Part shown: piece after piece, positions 43,655 to 51,931 of the stretch
Numbering within the stretch: the first letter of the stretch is position 1
Layout of the letters: each line of letters starts with the position of its first letter
Assembly (NCBI GenBank): GCA_002839285.1
Contig: PGXT01000006.1
Location: 1-59,681, forward strand
Direction: 5' to 3'
Length of the DNA: 59,681 nucleotides
From: Spirochaetae bacterium HGW-Spirochaetae-5
GTDB lineage: Bacteria; Spirochaetota; UBA4802; UBA5550
The notes under the pieces: model-generated
What the model saw: only the letters and a program-made list of their open reading frames with translations
Databases searched by the model: none
What the model was told of the DNA's origin: nothing
Made by a program: the position numbers and the translations under genes

Positions 43655-44956
43655 ATGAAAATAAAAATTATCCTGTCTTTAGTGCTTATGATGCTGGCTG
43701 CAAATCTATACAGTAATGAAAACAGATACGCTGTAGTGAGTTTAAGCGGTTCTGTGAATCCCATAGTGGCAGATTATTTGGTCGAATCATTAAAAAAAGC
43801 ATCTGATGAAGGGCATAAGTTTATAGTAATTCAGATGGATACCCCCGGCGGTCTCATGGATTCAATGCGTGAAATAATAAAGGCTATTCTGACTTCACCT
43901 ATTCCTGTTGTTGTCTATACTTATCCCAAGGGGGCACAGGCAGCATCAGCCGGAGGTTTTATTATGCTGTCTTCACATATTGCAGCAATGGCTCCGGGAA
44001 CTGAAATAGGCGCAATGCATCCCGTGAGCCCCATGCTAGACTTTATGAAGAAGGATAAGGATGGCGGACCGGAAGGGATAATGGAAAAAAAAGTTCTTAA
44101 CGACACAATAGCATACGCAAGGAGCCTTGCTCAGAAGAGAGGACGGAATGTAGAATGGGCTACGAATGCCGTCAGTAAGGCCATATCCAATAGTTACATC
44201 GAAGCATATAAGGCCGGAGTTGTAGACATTATTGCAGAGGATATGCCCGATCTTTTAAAGCAGCTTAATGGACGGAAGATAGATCTCAATGGAGAACCTT
44301 TTGTATTCAGGACTGCCGGTATTTCTGAAGTTAAGTATGAGATGACCTGGAAGGAGAAGCTTGTCAACAGGTTTGCAGATCCGCAGATGATCTTTCTGCT
44401 GTTTATTATTGCCATCGCAGGTATAGGCATGGAGTTTAAAAATCCGGGGATGATTATACCCGGAACAATCGGCGGAGTCGCTCTGGTGCTGTTTCTGCTT
44501 GGTATAAAGATTATTCCGATAAACGCTTTAGGTCTTGTTCTTATTATACTTGCTTTTATTCTTTTTATACTTGAATTGCAAATACCAAGTTTCGGTCTGT
44601 TGACCGTGGGGGGTGTTGTGTCATTTTTTATAGGAGCTACGATACTTTTTGATTCACCGCTTCCCGGGGGCGGAATTCCCGTTACTTCCATCATTGCAAT
44701 GATAGCGGTGGTGCTGGCTTTTGTTTTTCTGGTTGTCAGAGCAGTAATCAATGTGCACAAAACAAAGGTTACCACCGGTATGGAGGGGATGATAGGGGAA
44801 GTTGGAACGTCTATGAATGATTTTCAGAAAAACGGTAAAGTTTTTATTCATAGCGAGATATGGAATGCAGTATCTGATTCAGAAATAAAAGAGGGGGAGA
44901 CTGTTGTTGTTGAAGATATTCAGGGGATGACTCTGAAAGTCAGGGTTAAGAGATGA
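43655..44956 (+). CDS. nfeD: NfeD-family membrane serine protease (ClpP-fold plus NfeD domain)
   Basis: 433 aa from the ATG at 43655, which has AAAGGT 6 nt before it. A signal sequence (MKIKIILSLVLMMLAANLYS) leads to a ClpP/SppA-like domain with VIQMDTPGGLMDSM and the nucleophile loop AQAASAGGFIMLSSHIAAMA. It is followed by about four membrane helices and an OB-fold NfeD C-terminus (VGTSMNDFQKNGKVFIHSEI). Such proteases act with the slipin encoded next door, possibly in membrane-protein quality control. The intact catalytic Ser/Lys type is inferred from family knowledge. Confidence 0.9.
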   Translation: MKIKIILSLVLMMLAANLYSNENRYAVVSLSGSVNPIVADYLVESLKKASDEGHKFIVIQMDTPGGLMDSMREIIKAILTSPIPVVVYTYPKGAQAASAGGFIMLSSHIAAMAPGTEIGAMHPVSPMLDFMKKDKDGGPEGIMEKKVLNDTIAYARSLAQKRGRNVEWATNAVSKAISNSYIEAYKAGVVDIIAEDMPDLLKQLNGRKIDLNGEPFVFRTAGISEVKYEMTWKEKLVNRFADPQMIFLLFIIAIAGIGMEFKNPGMIIPGTIGGVALVLFLLGIKIIPINALGLVLIILAFILFILELQIPSFGLLTVGGVVSFFIGATILFDSPLPGGGIPVTSIIAMIAVVLAFVFLVVRAVINVHKTKVTTGMEGMIGEVGTSMNDFQKNGKVFIHSEIWNAVSDSEIKEGETVVVEDIQGMTLKVRVKR

Positions 44957-45129
44957 AAGTTAAGAGTTGAAAGATGAAGGTGGTGATTTCTGAACTTCTA
45001 TTCAATTTGGATATCGGTATAGTTGAGATTTTCACTTATGAGGTTAGAGTTTAAAAATTTTTATTTTTTAAAATACTTAAGGGAAAGTTGCTTCGAATAA
45101 ATTAATAATAAAGCGATTGGAGGCTGTGC

Positions 45130-45897
45130 ATGTTTGGTACTGATTTCGGTTTTATACCGACACTGATTTTTTTCATACTCCTTATTCTTATTCCGTCTAT
45201 AAAGATTATTAAAGAGTATGAGAGAGCTGTAATTTTTCGACTTGGAAGGCTTCTTGTGGTGCCGAAAGGGCCTAAAGGACCGGGGATTATAATTGTAATT
45301 CCGTTTATCGATAAGTTTGTAAGGGTAAACCTGAGGCTTGTAGCAATGGATGTTCCCCCGCAGGATATTATCACGAAGGATAATGTCTCTGTTAAAGTAA
45401 ATGCTGTTATTTACTTCAGGGTTGTAGAGCCGAATAAAGCTATAACTGAAGTTGATGATTTTCTGTATGCGACATCACAGCTTTCCCAGACTACACTGCG
45501 AAGTATTCTTGGAAACTCCGAGCTCGATGATCTTCTCAGTAATCGTGAGCACATCAATAATGAACTTCAGACTGTTCTTGATTCCAGGACAGATGCATGG
45601 GGAATAAAAGTTTCCGCTGTAGAGGTTAAGCACGTGGATCTTCCTCAGGAGATGCAGAGAGCAATGGCGAAACAGGCCGAAGCTGAAAGAGAGAGAAGAG
45701 CGAAAGTTATTGCTGCGGAAGGTGAATTTCAGGCTGCGGCGAAAATTGTTGAAGCAGCTGCGCTTATGGAGGTACATCCCATTGCAGTACAGCTGAGATA
45801 TCTTCAGACATTAAGAGAGATTGCAACAGAGAATAATTCAACAACTCTTTTCCCTATTCCTATTAATATCTTTGAAGGATTTATGAATAAAAAATAG
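45130..45897 (+). CDS. Slipin (SPFH/Band 7 protein)
   Basis: 255 aa. An N-terminal membrane helix ([17 protein letters not shown]) precedes the SPFH domain: [45 protein letters not shown] and [21 protein letters not shown] coiled coil ([20 protein letters not shown]) and a hydrophobic C-terminal end follow. SPFH proteins form membrane rings or cages. The upstream NfeD protease is its standard partner. The 173-bp spacer contains short direct repeats of GTTAAGAGWTGAAA at about 44945-44985. Confidence 0.93.
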   Translation: MFGTDFGFIPTLIFFILLILIPSIKIIKEYERAVIFRLGRLLVVPKGPKGPGIIIVIPFIDKFVRVNLRLVAMDVPPQDIITKDNVSVKVNAVIYFRVVEPNKAITEVDDFLYATSQLSQTTLRSILGNSELDDLLSNREHINNELQTVLDSRTDAWGIKVSAVEVKHVDLPQEMQRAMAKQAEAERERRAKVIAAEGEFQAAAKIVEAAALMEVHPIAVQLRYLQTLREIATENNSTTLFPIPINIFEGFMNKK

Positions 45898-45908
45898 ACA
45901 ATAAGAGA

Positions 45909-46018
45909 ATTCATTCCTTATTTTTTTTTGAATTAAAAAGCTTTATTATCCCTGTCGCCGAATGCGGCGGGGATATCCGGTTTTTATTTTTTATAATGAA
46001 TTAGGTGTTCAGGAATTA
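45909..46018. repeat. Family B MITE-like repeat, copy 4
   Basis: Left terminal repeat CATTCCTTATTTTTTTTTGA, right end TAGGTGTTCAGGAATT. The core ATCCCTGTCGCCGAATGCGG with CGGGGAT is a hairpin with a few mismatches. Confidence 0.7.
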
Positions 46019-46042
46019 TATTATTGAGGTTCTAACCGGATG

Positions 46043-46073
46043 AAAAAAGGCTGCCTAGTGGCAGCCCTTTTTA
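46043..46073. terminator. Bidirectional terminator between slipin and the EIIA/zinc-ribbon gene
   Basis: GGCTGCC and GGCAGCC arms around TAGT, with AAAAAA on the left and TTTTT on the right. It begins 3 nt after the minus-strand stop codon at 46076. Confidence 0.82.
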
Positions 46074-46075
46074 TA

Positions 46076-46891
46076 TTAAAGCATGATCAGAAATCTTCCG
46101 CAGTACGTGCAGACCTGTATACCATCTCTATCCTGAAGTTTTATAATGTTTACCGGCGGAATCCCCATGTGGCACCCGGTGCAGCTGTTTTTTTCTATTA
46201 CTGCAAATGGATTGTTTTTCTTTTTAATCATCCGTTCGTAATAAGTAAGCAGGCGATTATCTATAAGTTTTTTCAGTTCATCTATTTTCTGTACTATGTT
46301 TGGCGGAGAATCAAGTTCAATATTGAGATTATAAAGCCTGTCAAGTCTTATCATAAGATCCAGATCTGAAGAGGGGACACCTGTGAGTTCACTTTCATTT
46401 GAGCTGTATGAATCCTGATTCGAAAGTGTATTAAAATATGCCTCACATTGACCATTCAGAAAAGTGTATAATTCTTCAGGAGCAGGGGAACCGTTAAGAA
46501 ATGCATCGTTATCCCTATTGTTGAAAATGCGTGCCATCATGCCTATGAAGTACAGATATTGAGTACTCTGAGTAGTGGGGAAAAGACTAAGCATGATGTA
46601 TTTTACAGGTTTATTATCCATGGACTGGTAATCGATTGAGTCATTACATATTCCGATAACTGTTATAAATTTAGTAATGGAATCTGATCTTGCGTGGGGG
46701 ATTGCCAGTCTGTTTCCTATGCCTGTGTTTTCAAGTGATTCTCTATGGACCACCTGTGCGTAATATCTGTCTTTGTTTTCAATGAGTCCCAGATTCTGAA
46801 GTTCTGCCACCAGTTCTTTAAGCGCCGGTTGTTTTTCAGTTGAGGTTAGTTTTATTACATGATTTTCAGGGATGAATTTTTCCAGGTTCAT
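46076..46891 (-). CDS. Fusion of a PTS EIIA (PtsN-like) domain with a C4 zinc ribbon
   Basis: 271 aa. Residues 1-150 are a PTS EIIA type-2 domain; the phospho-acceptor is His66 in GNRLAIPHARSD, the PtsN/EIIA-Fru motif. Residues about 175-230 are a helical, probably coiled-coil linker. Residues 237-264 hold four Cys (SCTGCHMGIPP and CTYCGR), the pattern of the C4-type zinc-ribbon family (PF02591-like), which elsewhere follows a long coiled coil. There is no membrane segment. Such a fusion points to a phosphorylation-controlled regulator that docks on nucleic acid or protein, rather than sugar uptake. GGAG precedes the ATG; TTGACA lies 97 nt upstream. Confidence 0.85.
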   Translation of the reverse strand: MNLEKFIPENHVIKLTSTEKQPALKELVAELQNLGLIENKDRYYAQVVHRESLENTGIGNRLAIPHARSDSITKFITVIGICNDSIDYQSMDNKPVKYIMLSLFPTTQSTQYLYFIGMMARIFNNRDNDAFLNGSPAPEELYTFLNGQCEAYFNTLSNQDSYSSNESELTGVPSSDLDLMIRLDRLYNLNIELDSPPNIVQKIDELKKLIDNRLLTYYERMIKKKNNPFAVIEKNSCTGCHMGIPPVNIIKLQDRDGIQVCTYCGRFLIML

Positions 46892-47049
46892 GGGATCTCC
46901 ATTTATAGAGCAAAAGGTGCTTCCCGTGCGGCCGACCTCTGTTCAATTGTTGTTTGTAATACATACTTTATCGGGTCTTATGGATGTCAAGGGATTTAGA
47001 GAAATAAAGCGTATTTCTTTTATAACTACTCAATTTTTGGCGGCAATAA

Positions 47050-47130
47050 TGATATTCATACCACCTAAGCCTCCGCAACCGAAGGTGCCGGGGCTCAGGT
47101 GGCGGAGATTAGTATTCACCATAAGTTTTT
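47050..47130. repeat. Family C-like repeat, copy 5
   Basis: Left end GATATTCATACCACC and right end ATTCACCATAAGTTTTTA flank a hairpin core, CCTCCGCAACCGAAGG followed by CAGGTGGCGGAG. The ends are diverged from the TGCTCAWAAACTGGTG type. Confidence 0.5.
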
Positions 47131-47205
47131 AAACAGTGATTTTAAAGAACAGGGTATAGAAAAGATTTGGCAGCAGAGTATGCTCTATTTATATTGTCTA
47201 TAATA

Positions 47206-47236
47206 TCAGTGACACATTGAATAAACCTGTCACTGA
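47206..47236. other. Stem-loop in a 600-bp intergenic gap
   Basis: Exact 9-bp arms TCAGTGACA (47206-47214) and TGTCACTGA (47228-47236) with a 13-base loop, no U-tract. The gap 46892-47492 otherwise holds the EIIA promoter region, a family C-like repeat and the 47348 repeat. Possibly an operator or RNA element. Confidence 0.35.
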
Positions 47237-47347
47237 GATTATATTGAGTCTGTCATTTTAAAGGATTGATACTGGTGATTAGACCGGATGATTTCTCATC
47301 AAATAGTTCTTTATATAATACCGAAAAATCTCCCGGCCTATCGGCCA

Positions 47348-47439
47348 CCCTCTTTAATAAAGAGGGTTTAGACTTCTACAGGATTTTATAACCCCCTTTA
47401 TTAAAGGGGGATGTTGAGCGAAGCGAAACAGGAGGATTT
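47348..47439. repeat. Double-hairpin dispersed repeat (TTAAAGGGGG type)
   Basis: Two hairpins, CCCTCTTTAATAAAGAGGG (47348-47366) and CCCCCTTTATTAAAGGGGG (47392-47410), are followed by ATGTTGAGCGAAGCGAAACA and GGAGGATTT. The second hairpin plus GCGAAGCGAAACAGG is a recurring intergenic motif in many bacterial genomes. Only one copy is in this window. Confidence 0.6.
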
Positions 47440-47492
47440 AAAGTTTATGGCTGATAAATTATTTATAACACAACAATTTTCATTTTTAATTT

Positions 47493-47981
47493 TTGATTCA
47501 AAATCAAACGGGCAAAGTATTAGTGATTGATTTAATCAGGCATGACGAAGTCGAAGGAGCTTCGAATTTAATAAAAAGTCTGTTTGACGAATTCATTGCA
47601 GAGGATTATTCTGCGGAAGGAGTTGAGAATTTTTATGAACGGATATCAGAGCTGTCGATATTAGAGAGGGCTCAGTCGGGGAGTTTTATATCTGTTTATA
47701 AAAAAGGTAATGAAATTGCAGGTTATATAGAGTTAAGTGGTCTAAATCATATATATCTTCTTTTTGTAAAAAAAGATTGTCAGAACACCGGTATTGCACG
47801 GCAGCTTATTAATTCAGTTATTATTTATATAAAGGATACCAGTCCTGAAGTTAAATACATTACTGTAAACTCAGCTTATAATTCGCTTGGTTTTTATGAG
47901 AAAACCGGTTTTAAAAAAATGGCAGACTTTCAGTATAAGAATGGAATTACAACATTTCCAATGAGACTTGTTATTGAGTAA
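47493..47981 (+). CDS. GNAT-family N-acetyltransferase
   Basis: 162 aa if started at the TTG at 47493; a GTG at 47523 is an equally plausible start. Neither has a clear ribosome site. The GNAT fold is shown by IELSGLNHIYLLFVKKDCQN followed by TGIARQLINSVI (acetyl-CoA loop, Q-N-T-G-I-A form) and the NSAYNSLGFYEKTGFKKM end. The acceptor is unknown. The gene is isolated between repeats. Confidence 0.78.
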   Translation: MIQNQTGKVLVIDLIRHDEVEGASNLIKSLFDEFIAEDYSAEGVENFYERISELSILERAQSGSFISVYKKGNEIAGYIELSGLNHIYLLFVKKDCQNTGIARQLINSVIIYIKDTSPEVKYITVNSAYNSLGFYEKTGFKKMADFQYKNGITTFPMRLVIE

Positions 47982-48050
47982 TTCTAAAGTTCTCGACATA
48001 AAGCTGTCAATATTCAAGATTACAGCAGTTTATGAAATGATTAGTACAGT

Positions 48051-48112
48051 GTCATTGCGAATCCTTCGGCAGGCTCAGGATAAACGCCGTGAAGCAATCT
48101 GGTTTTGGAACT
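48051..48112. repeat. Dispersed GTCATTGCGAA / GAAGCAATCT repeat
   Basis: GTCATTGCGAATCCTTCGGC, then AGGCTCAGG and GTGAAGCAATCTGG. It shares the TTCG(A/G)CAGGCTCAG word with 3191-3257. Nearby, 48148-48178 holds a small CTGCCAGGGCAT / ATGCCTAGCAG hairpin. Confidence 0.55.
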
Positions 48113-48263
48113 TTTTTTATTATATAAAATAGTTAATTTACAAAACAGACTGCCAGGGCATTTTATGCCTAGCAGTGACTATTTACTAATTCATTCCTAA
48201 ACCGCTATAAAGCCGAAGTTTATGAATTATATCTGAAAAATATAAATACCTGGAACAGCGTGA

Positions 48264-49724
48264 ATGATCGAACATAAAATCAAAAAATATTTCAGTGAGG
48301 CAAAAATTGCAGTCACTGAAAAACAGATAGGGCAGTTCTCTCAATATTACAATCTTATTGTTGAGAATAATCACGACAATGATTTAACCCGGATTAAAGG
48401 GGAGGACCAGTTTGTTATTAAGCACTTCATAGACTCTGTTTATTATACAAAGTTTCTGACTCTCCCGGAGTCGCTTGTTGATATCGGAACCGGCGCAGGT
48501 TTTCCGGGCATTCCGCTTAAGATTATGAATCCAGGTCTTCACCTGATACTGGCTGAGCAGAGAAGCCGGCGTGTTGAGTTTCTCAAACTTGCAGTTAAAG
48601 AGCTGAAACTGGATGGAGTTGAGTTTTATCCCCACAAGGTTACAGATAAATCTTTCTTTAATGTTAAAGGTGTAGTCACCAGAGCTCTGGAGGATGCTCC
48701 TGAAACTCTAAGCAGGGTTGAACACTTCCTTCCGGAATCAGGTGTGGTGATATTTCTTAAAGGTCCCGATGCTTCCGGGGATCTTCTTGCTTTGACAGAG
48801 AGCAATAAAAAAAATTACACAATAGAGCTGGATAGAAATTATACTCTCCCCGGAACAGATTATTCCAGAAAAATACTGCTCTTCCGTAAAGGGCGAGACA
48901 CATTCAGGAAGATATATAAAATTATGAAAAATGAAAATGATACACAGGGCATAGCCATAACATCTGAAGAGAACAAGACATATAAAGAGATAAAAAGGCT
49001 TGCCGCAGGAGACGGGATAAAAAAAATCGGAGCTGTAGCTGTGGCAGGGAAAAAAATAATCTCTGATTATATCGCAAAGAACGGTTCAGCAGATCTGAAA
49101 CTTCTCCTACCCGATGATTATACCGAAACTGATACCGGGTTTGATGCGATTATTTCCGGCTTCAGAACATCCGGTTCTCTTTACATTCTGAAGAAGTCGC
49201 TATATAATGAACTGGAAGTTTCAACGGGGAAAACCCCCATACTGATTGCACCGCTTCCTGTGATTGAAGAGTGGAAGGGGGTAATCGGAATGGGGTGCAC
49301 ACCTGTGATACCTTTCCAGGATCCGCTTAATGTCGGTTCAGCTGTCAGGTCTGCTGCAGGTTTTGGTGTAACTCAGATAATCCTGACATCAGACGCGGCA
49401 AATCCCTATCACCCTAAATCGATCAGGGCCTCATCTGGAGCAGTATTTGAAATAGAATTTTTCCGCGGCCCGTCGCTTGGTGATATTTTTGATATTGCCG
49501 GGAAGTCCTCAATAGAAATTATCGCTCTGGATAAAAATGGTAAAGATATTGCAGAGGTTGAGTTCCCTGCCGGTTTTATGCTTATACCTGGAGTTGAGGG
49601 GCCTGGGCTTCCTGATATTTATCTCGATAAAAGCGTATCCATTCCTTTATCTGATAAAATTGAATCTTTAAATGCCTCTGTTGCTCTCTCTATTTTTATG
49701 TATGAGTGGAACAGAAAAAAATAA
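48264..49724 (+). CDS. Bifunctional RsmG (16S rRNA m7G527 methyltransferase) - SpoU RNA methyltransferase fusion
   Basis: 486 aa. Residues 1-209 are a complete RsmG/GidB: NLIVENNHDNDLTRIKGEDQ, the SAM loop DIGTGAGFPGIPL (73-85), EQRSRRVEFLK and VVTRALEDAPETL. Residues about 228-486 are a SpoU/TrmH-type SPOUT enzyme with its N-terminal substrate-binding part and all three motifs: DPLNVGSAVRSAAGFGV (353-369), LIPGVEGPGLP (440-450) and IESLNASVALSIFM (466-479). The two domains are each normal length and in one continuous frame. RsmG modifies 16S rRNA; the SpoU half should 2'-O-methylate tRNA or rRNA. No frameshift is needed. Confidence 0.93.
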   Translation: MIEHKIKKYFSEAKIAVTEKQIGQFSQYYNLIVENNHDNDLTRIKGEDQFVIKHFIDSVYYTKFLTLPESLVDIGTGAGFPGIPLKIMNPGLHLILAEQRSRRVEFLKLAVKELKLDGVEFYPHKVTDKSFFNVKGVVTRALEDAPETLSRVEHFLPESGVVIFLKGPDASGDLLALTESNKKNYTIELDRNYTLPGTDYSRKILLFRKGRDTFRKIYKIMKNENDTQGIAITSEENKTYKEIKRLAAGDGIKKIGAVAVAGKKIISDYIAKNGSADLKLLLPDDYTETDTGFDAIISGFRTSGSLYILKKSLYNELEVSTGKTPILIAPLPVIEEWKGVIGMGCTPVIPFQDPLNVGSAVRSAAGFGVTQIILTSDAANPYHPKSIRASSGAVFEIEFFRGPSLGDIFDIAGKSSIEIIALDKNGKDIAEVEFPAGFMLIPGVEGPGLPDIYLDKSVSIPLSDKIESLNASVALSIFMYEWNRKK

Positions 49725-49751
49725 ATTGACATAGTAAAACAGTAAGTATTT

Positions 49752-49828
49752 TTAATTGGTGGCAGCCTGTTCTAAACTGTACCATAGACGCTGCGTAGAT
49801 AAAATGATTCCGGTTTATGGGCAATTAA
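49752..49828. repeat. Family C repeat, copy 6 (diverged)
   Basis: Left end TTTTTAATTGGTGG, right end CCGGTTTATGGGCAATTAA, interior CTGCGTAGATAAAATG matching the GCGCAGATAAAAT word of copy 1. It sits immediately before a family B copy. Confidence 0.5.
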
Positions 49829-49851
49829 GTGTAATATCTAAAATAAAAAGT

Positions 49852-49966
49852 AATTATTCCTGAATATAATTTTAGTGTAAAAAATGAGAATTATATATCC
49901 CCGCCGCCTTTGGCGGCGGGGATAATAGAGGTTTTTTTACTTTATAAAAGTTAATGAATAAATACT
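49852..49966. repeat. Family B MITE-like repeat, copy 5 (inverted orientation)
   Basis: Reads as the reverse complement of copies 2 and 3: TATTCCTGAATATAATTTTA, then TATCCCCGCCGCC-TTT-GGCGGCGGGGATA, then TTTTTTTACTTTATAAAAG. Core arms are perfect over 13 bp. Confidence 0.85.
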
Positions 49967-50030
49967 GAAAATAAAACATGATCATTCAAAAAGCAGAAAC
50001 TGTATTTAAAACATAAAGGAGAAAAAAATA

Positions 50031-50558
50031 ATGTCATTAAAATCTAAAATAAGGACTATCCCGGACTTCCCTAAAAAAGGAATTATGTTCAGAGATATAA
50101 CGACCCTGATAAAAGATGCCGCAGGATTGAAAGAGGTAACTGATAAATTTACTGCAAGATATAAGTCAATGCAGATCGATTATGTTGTGGGGATTGAAGC
50201 GAGAGGTTTTATAATCGGAGGACCTCTCGCTTATACACTTGGTAAAGGGTTTATTCCCGTGAGGAAACCGGGCAAACTCCCATATGAATCGTTGTCCTAT
50301 GAATACGAACTTGAATATGGAACAAGTACTCTGGAAATACATACTGATGCTATCAAAAAGGGTGATAGAATACTTATTGTTGATGATCTTCTTGCCACGG
50401 GGGGAACCGCAATTGCAGCAGCAAAGCTTGTTGAGCAGCTTGGCGGAGTTGTTGTTGAGATGGCATTTGTTGTTGACCTTCCCGAAGTAGGCGGGAGAGA
50501 GAATCTTGAGGAGAATGGATATAAGATGTTCCACCTTGTTGAATTTGAAGGGGAGTGA
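50031..50558 (+). CDS. apt: Adenine phosphoribosyltransferase
   Basis: 175 aa, normal length. SKIRTIPDFPKKGIMFRDIT, VGIEARGFIIGGPLAY, the flexible loop KPGKLPYESLSYEYELEYG and the PRPP loop ILIVDDLLATGGTAIAA are all characteristic. It forms AMP from adenine and PRPP in purine salvage. AAAGGAG precedes the ATG. With upp, the window holds two base-salvage enzymes. A family A repeat follows the stop codon directly and may terminate it. Confidence 0.97.
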   Translation: MSLKSKIRTIPDFPKKGIMFRDITTLIKDAAGLKEVTDKFTARYKSMQIDYVVGIEARGFIIGGPLAYTLGKGFIPVRKPGKLPYESLSYEYELEYGTSTLEIHTDAIKKGDRILIVDDLLATGGTAIAAAKLVEQLGGVVVEMAFVVDLPEVGGRENLEENGYKMFHLVEFEGE

Positions 50559-50559
50559 A

Positions 50560-50622
50560 TACGGGGGAGTTGCCCCCGTAAACCCCCATTTGTGGCGCAG
50601 CGCGAAGCGTTGTGCCACAAAT
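50560..50622. repeat. Family A repeat, copy 6
   Basis: Hairpin TACGGGGG-AGTTG-CCCCCGTA (50560-50580) is followed by ATTTGTGGCGCAGCG-CGAA-GCGTTGTGCCACAAAT (50588-50622). The first hairpin shares its arm with the nested one in copy 2, and the second has the family A core. Confidence 0.8.
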
Positions 50623-50747
50623 ACAATTTCCTGCCGAAGTTTAAAGACAATTCTCAACAATAAATAACTTGTAACAAAATAAGAATGGATTATCCACAAA
50701 TGTTTAGTATTATTTTTTGAAGTAATTCATATTTCAGGAGATTTAAA

Positions 50748-51866
50748 ATGAAGAAAATATTCCCGCTGGTTTTTATTCTTTCAATTGTCTTAACCGCTCC
50801 GGAACTAACCGGGCAGTCATCTTTCCTTTCGGAAACGGCTAATAAATCTCCATTGAAAAATTCCGGCACTTCAATAGCACATGAATTGCAGAATACATTT
50901 CATAATATATATAATCAGTACAAAGATTCTGTAGTGTTTATCAGTACAGAGAAGACAGTGAATATGAAAGGTTTTAATCCCTTTATGGATGACCCGGTTT
51001 TCAGAGAATTTTTCGGAATGAAGGAGAATGCTCCCAAGACCCGTAAAGCCCGCGGTCTTGGTACCGGCTTTATTATTTCAAGTGACGGTTATATCTGTAC
51101 CAATCACCATGTAGTTCAGAATGTAGACACGGTTACCGTTACGGTTGCTGATAACTCCTACGAGGCTCAGATTATAGGTTCCGATGCGGTAACTGATATT
51201 GCTCTTCTTAAAATAAAAGGGAAGGGTGTTTTTAAACCGGTATATTTCGGGAATTCCGATGATGTAAAAGTAGGGGATTTTGTCATGGCTATAGGGAATC
51301 CCTTCGGATTAGATAAAACATTTACTTCCGGTGTGGTTAGCGGAACCGGGCGCCGTCAGCTCGATGAAACCGGGAATTCACACATTCAGACTGATGCTGC
51401 AATCAATCAGGGGAACTCCGGCGGTCCGCTGATTAATCTTGACGGAGAGGTGATCGGGGTAAACCGGGCTATTTATTCCGCGACTGGAGGAAATATTGGT
51501 ATCGGTTTTGCCATACCCGTAAACTTTGCAAAGGAGACCCTTCTGGAGCTGCAGAAGTACGGAAAAGTCAAGCGCGGGTATATCGGTGTAGCTATGGCTC
51601 CTATTACAGAAGATATTGTTAAAAAGCTTGGACTTCATAGTAATCAGGGAGTTCTTATCAGCAGTATTGTAAATAACAGTCCTGCTGCTAAGGCAGGATT
51701 AAAAGAGGGTGATATAATTCTGAAGATTGATGATAAAGATATAAAAGATGGAGCTGCTCTGATTCAGCTGGTGAGCTCTAAAAAAATCGGGACATCAATT
51801 AAGATAACATTCTGGAGGGATAAAAAATCTGAAAACCGCACTCTTACAATAGGTGAAAGACCTTAA
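50748..51866 (+). CDS. Periplasmic serine protease, DegP/HtrA family, one PDZ domain
   Basis: 372 aa. Signal peptide about 1-22 (MKKIFPLVFILSIVLTAPEL). The catalytic triad is His121 (CTNHHVV), Asp150 (DAVTDIALL) and Ser224 (AINQGNSGGPLI). The LA loop (FNPFMDDPVFREFFG) before the protease core matches DegS/DegQ-like enzymes. A single C-terminal PDZ (about 270-365, RGYIGVAM, AAKAGLKEGDIIL). It degrades or refolds misfolded envelope proteins. AGGAGA precedes the ATG. Confidence 0.95.
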   Translation: MKKIFPLVFILSIVLTAPELTGQSSFLSETANKSPLKNSGTSIAHELQNTFHNIYNQYKDSVVFISTEKTVNMKGFNPFMDDPVFREFFGMKENAPKTRKARGLGTGFIISSDGYICTNHHVVQNVDTVTVTVADNSYEAQIIGSDAVTDIALLKIKGKGVFKPVYFGNSDDVKVGDFVMAIGNPFGLDKTFTSGVVSGTGRRQLDETGNSHIQTDAAINQGNSGGPLINLDGEVIGVNRAIYSATGGNIGIGFAIPVNFAKETLLELQKYGKVKRGYIGVAMAPITEDIVKKLGLHSNQGVLISSIVNNSPAAKAGLKEGDIILKIDDKDIKDGAALIQLVSSKKIGTSIKITFWRDKKSENRTLTIGERP

Positions 51867-51881
51867 AGGAGATTATATAAT

Positions 51882-51910
51882 AAAAAAGCCGCTTGTAATC
51901 AAGCGGCTTT
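51882..51910. terminator. Bidirectional terminator between the protease and TPR genes
   Basis: Arms AAAGCCGCTT (51885-51894) and AAGCGGCTTT (51901-51910), six-base loop GTAATC, A-tract to the left and T-tract to the right. Confidence 0.9.
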
Positions 51911-51931
51911 AAATTTACTTTTATCCGAATT

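Noticed and set aside
44194-44775. 193-aa minus-strand ORF opposite nfeD
   Set aside because: Lies wholly inside the well-supported NfeD protease gene with low-quality Thr/Ile/Pro-rich translation; a shadow frame.
50166-50699. 177-aa minus-strand ORF over apt
   Set aside because: Antisense to the entire apt gene and family A repeat; no ribosome site or recognisable domain.
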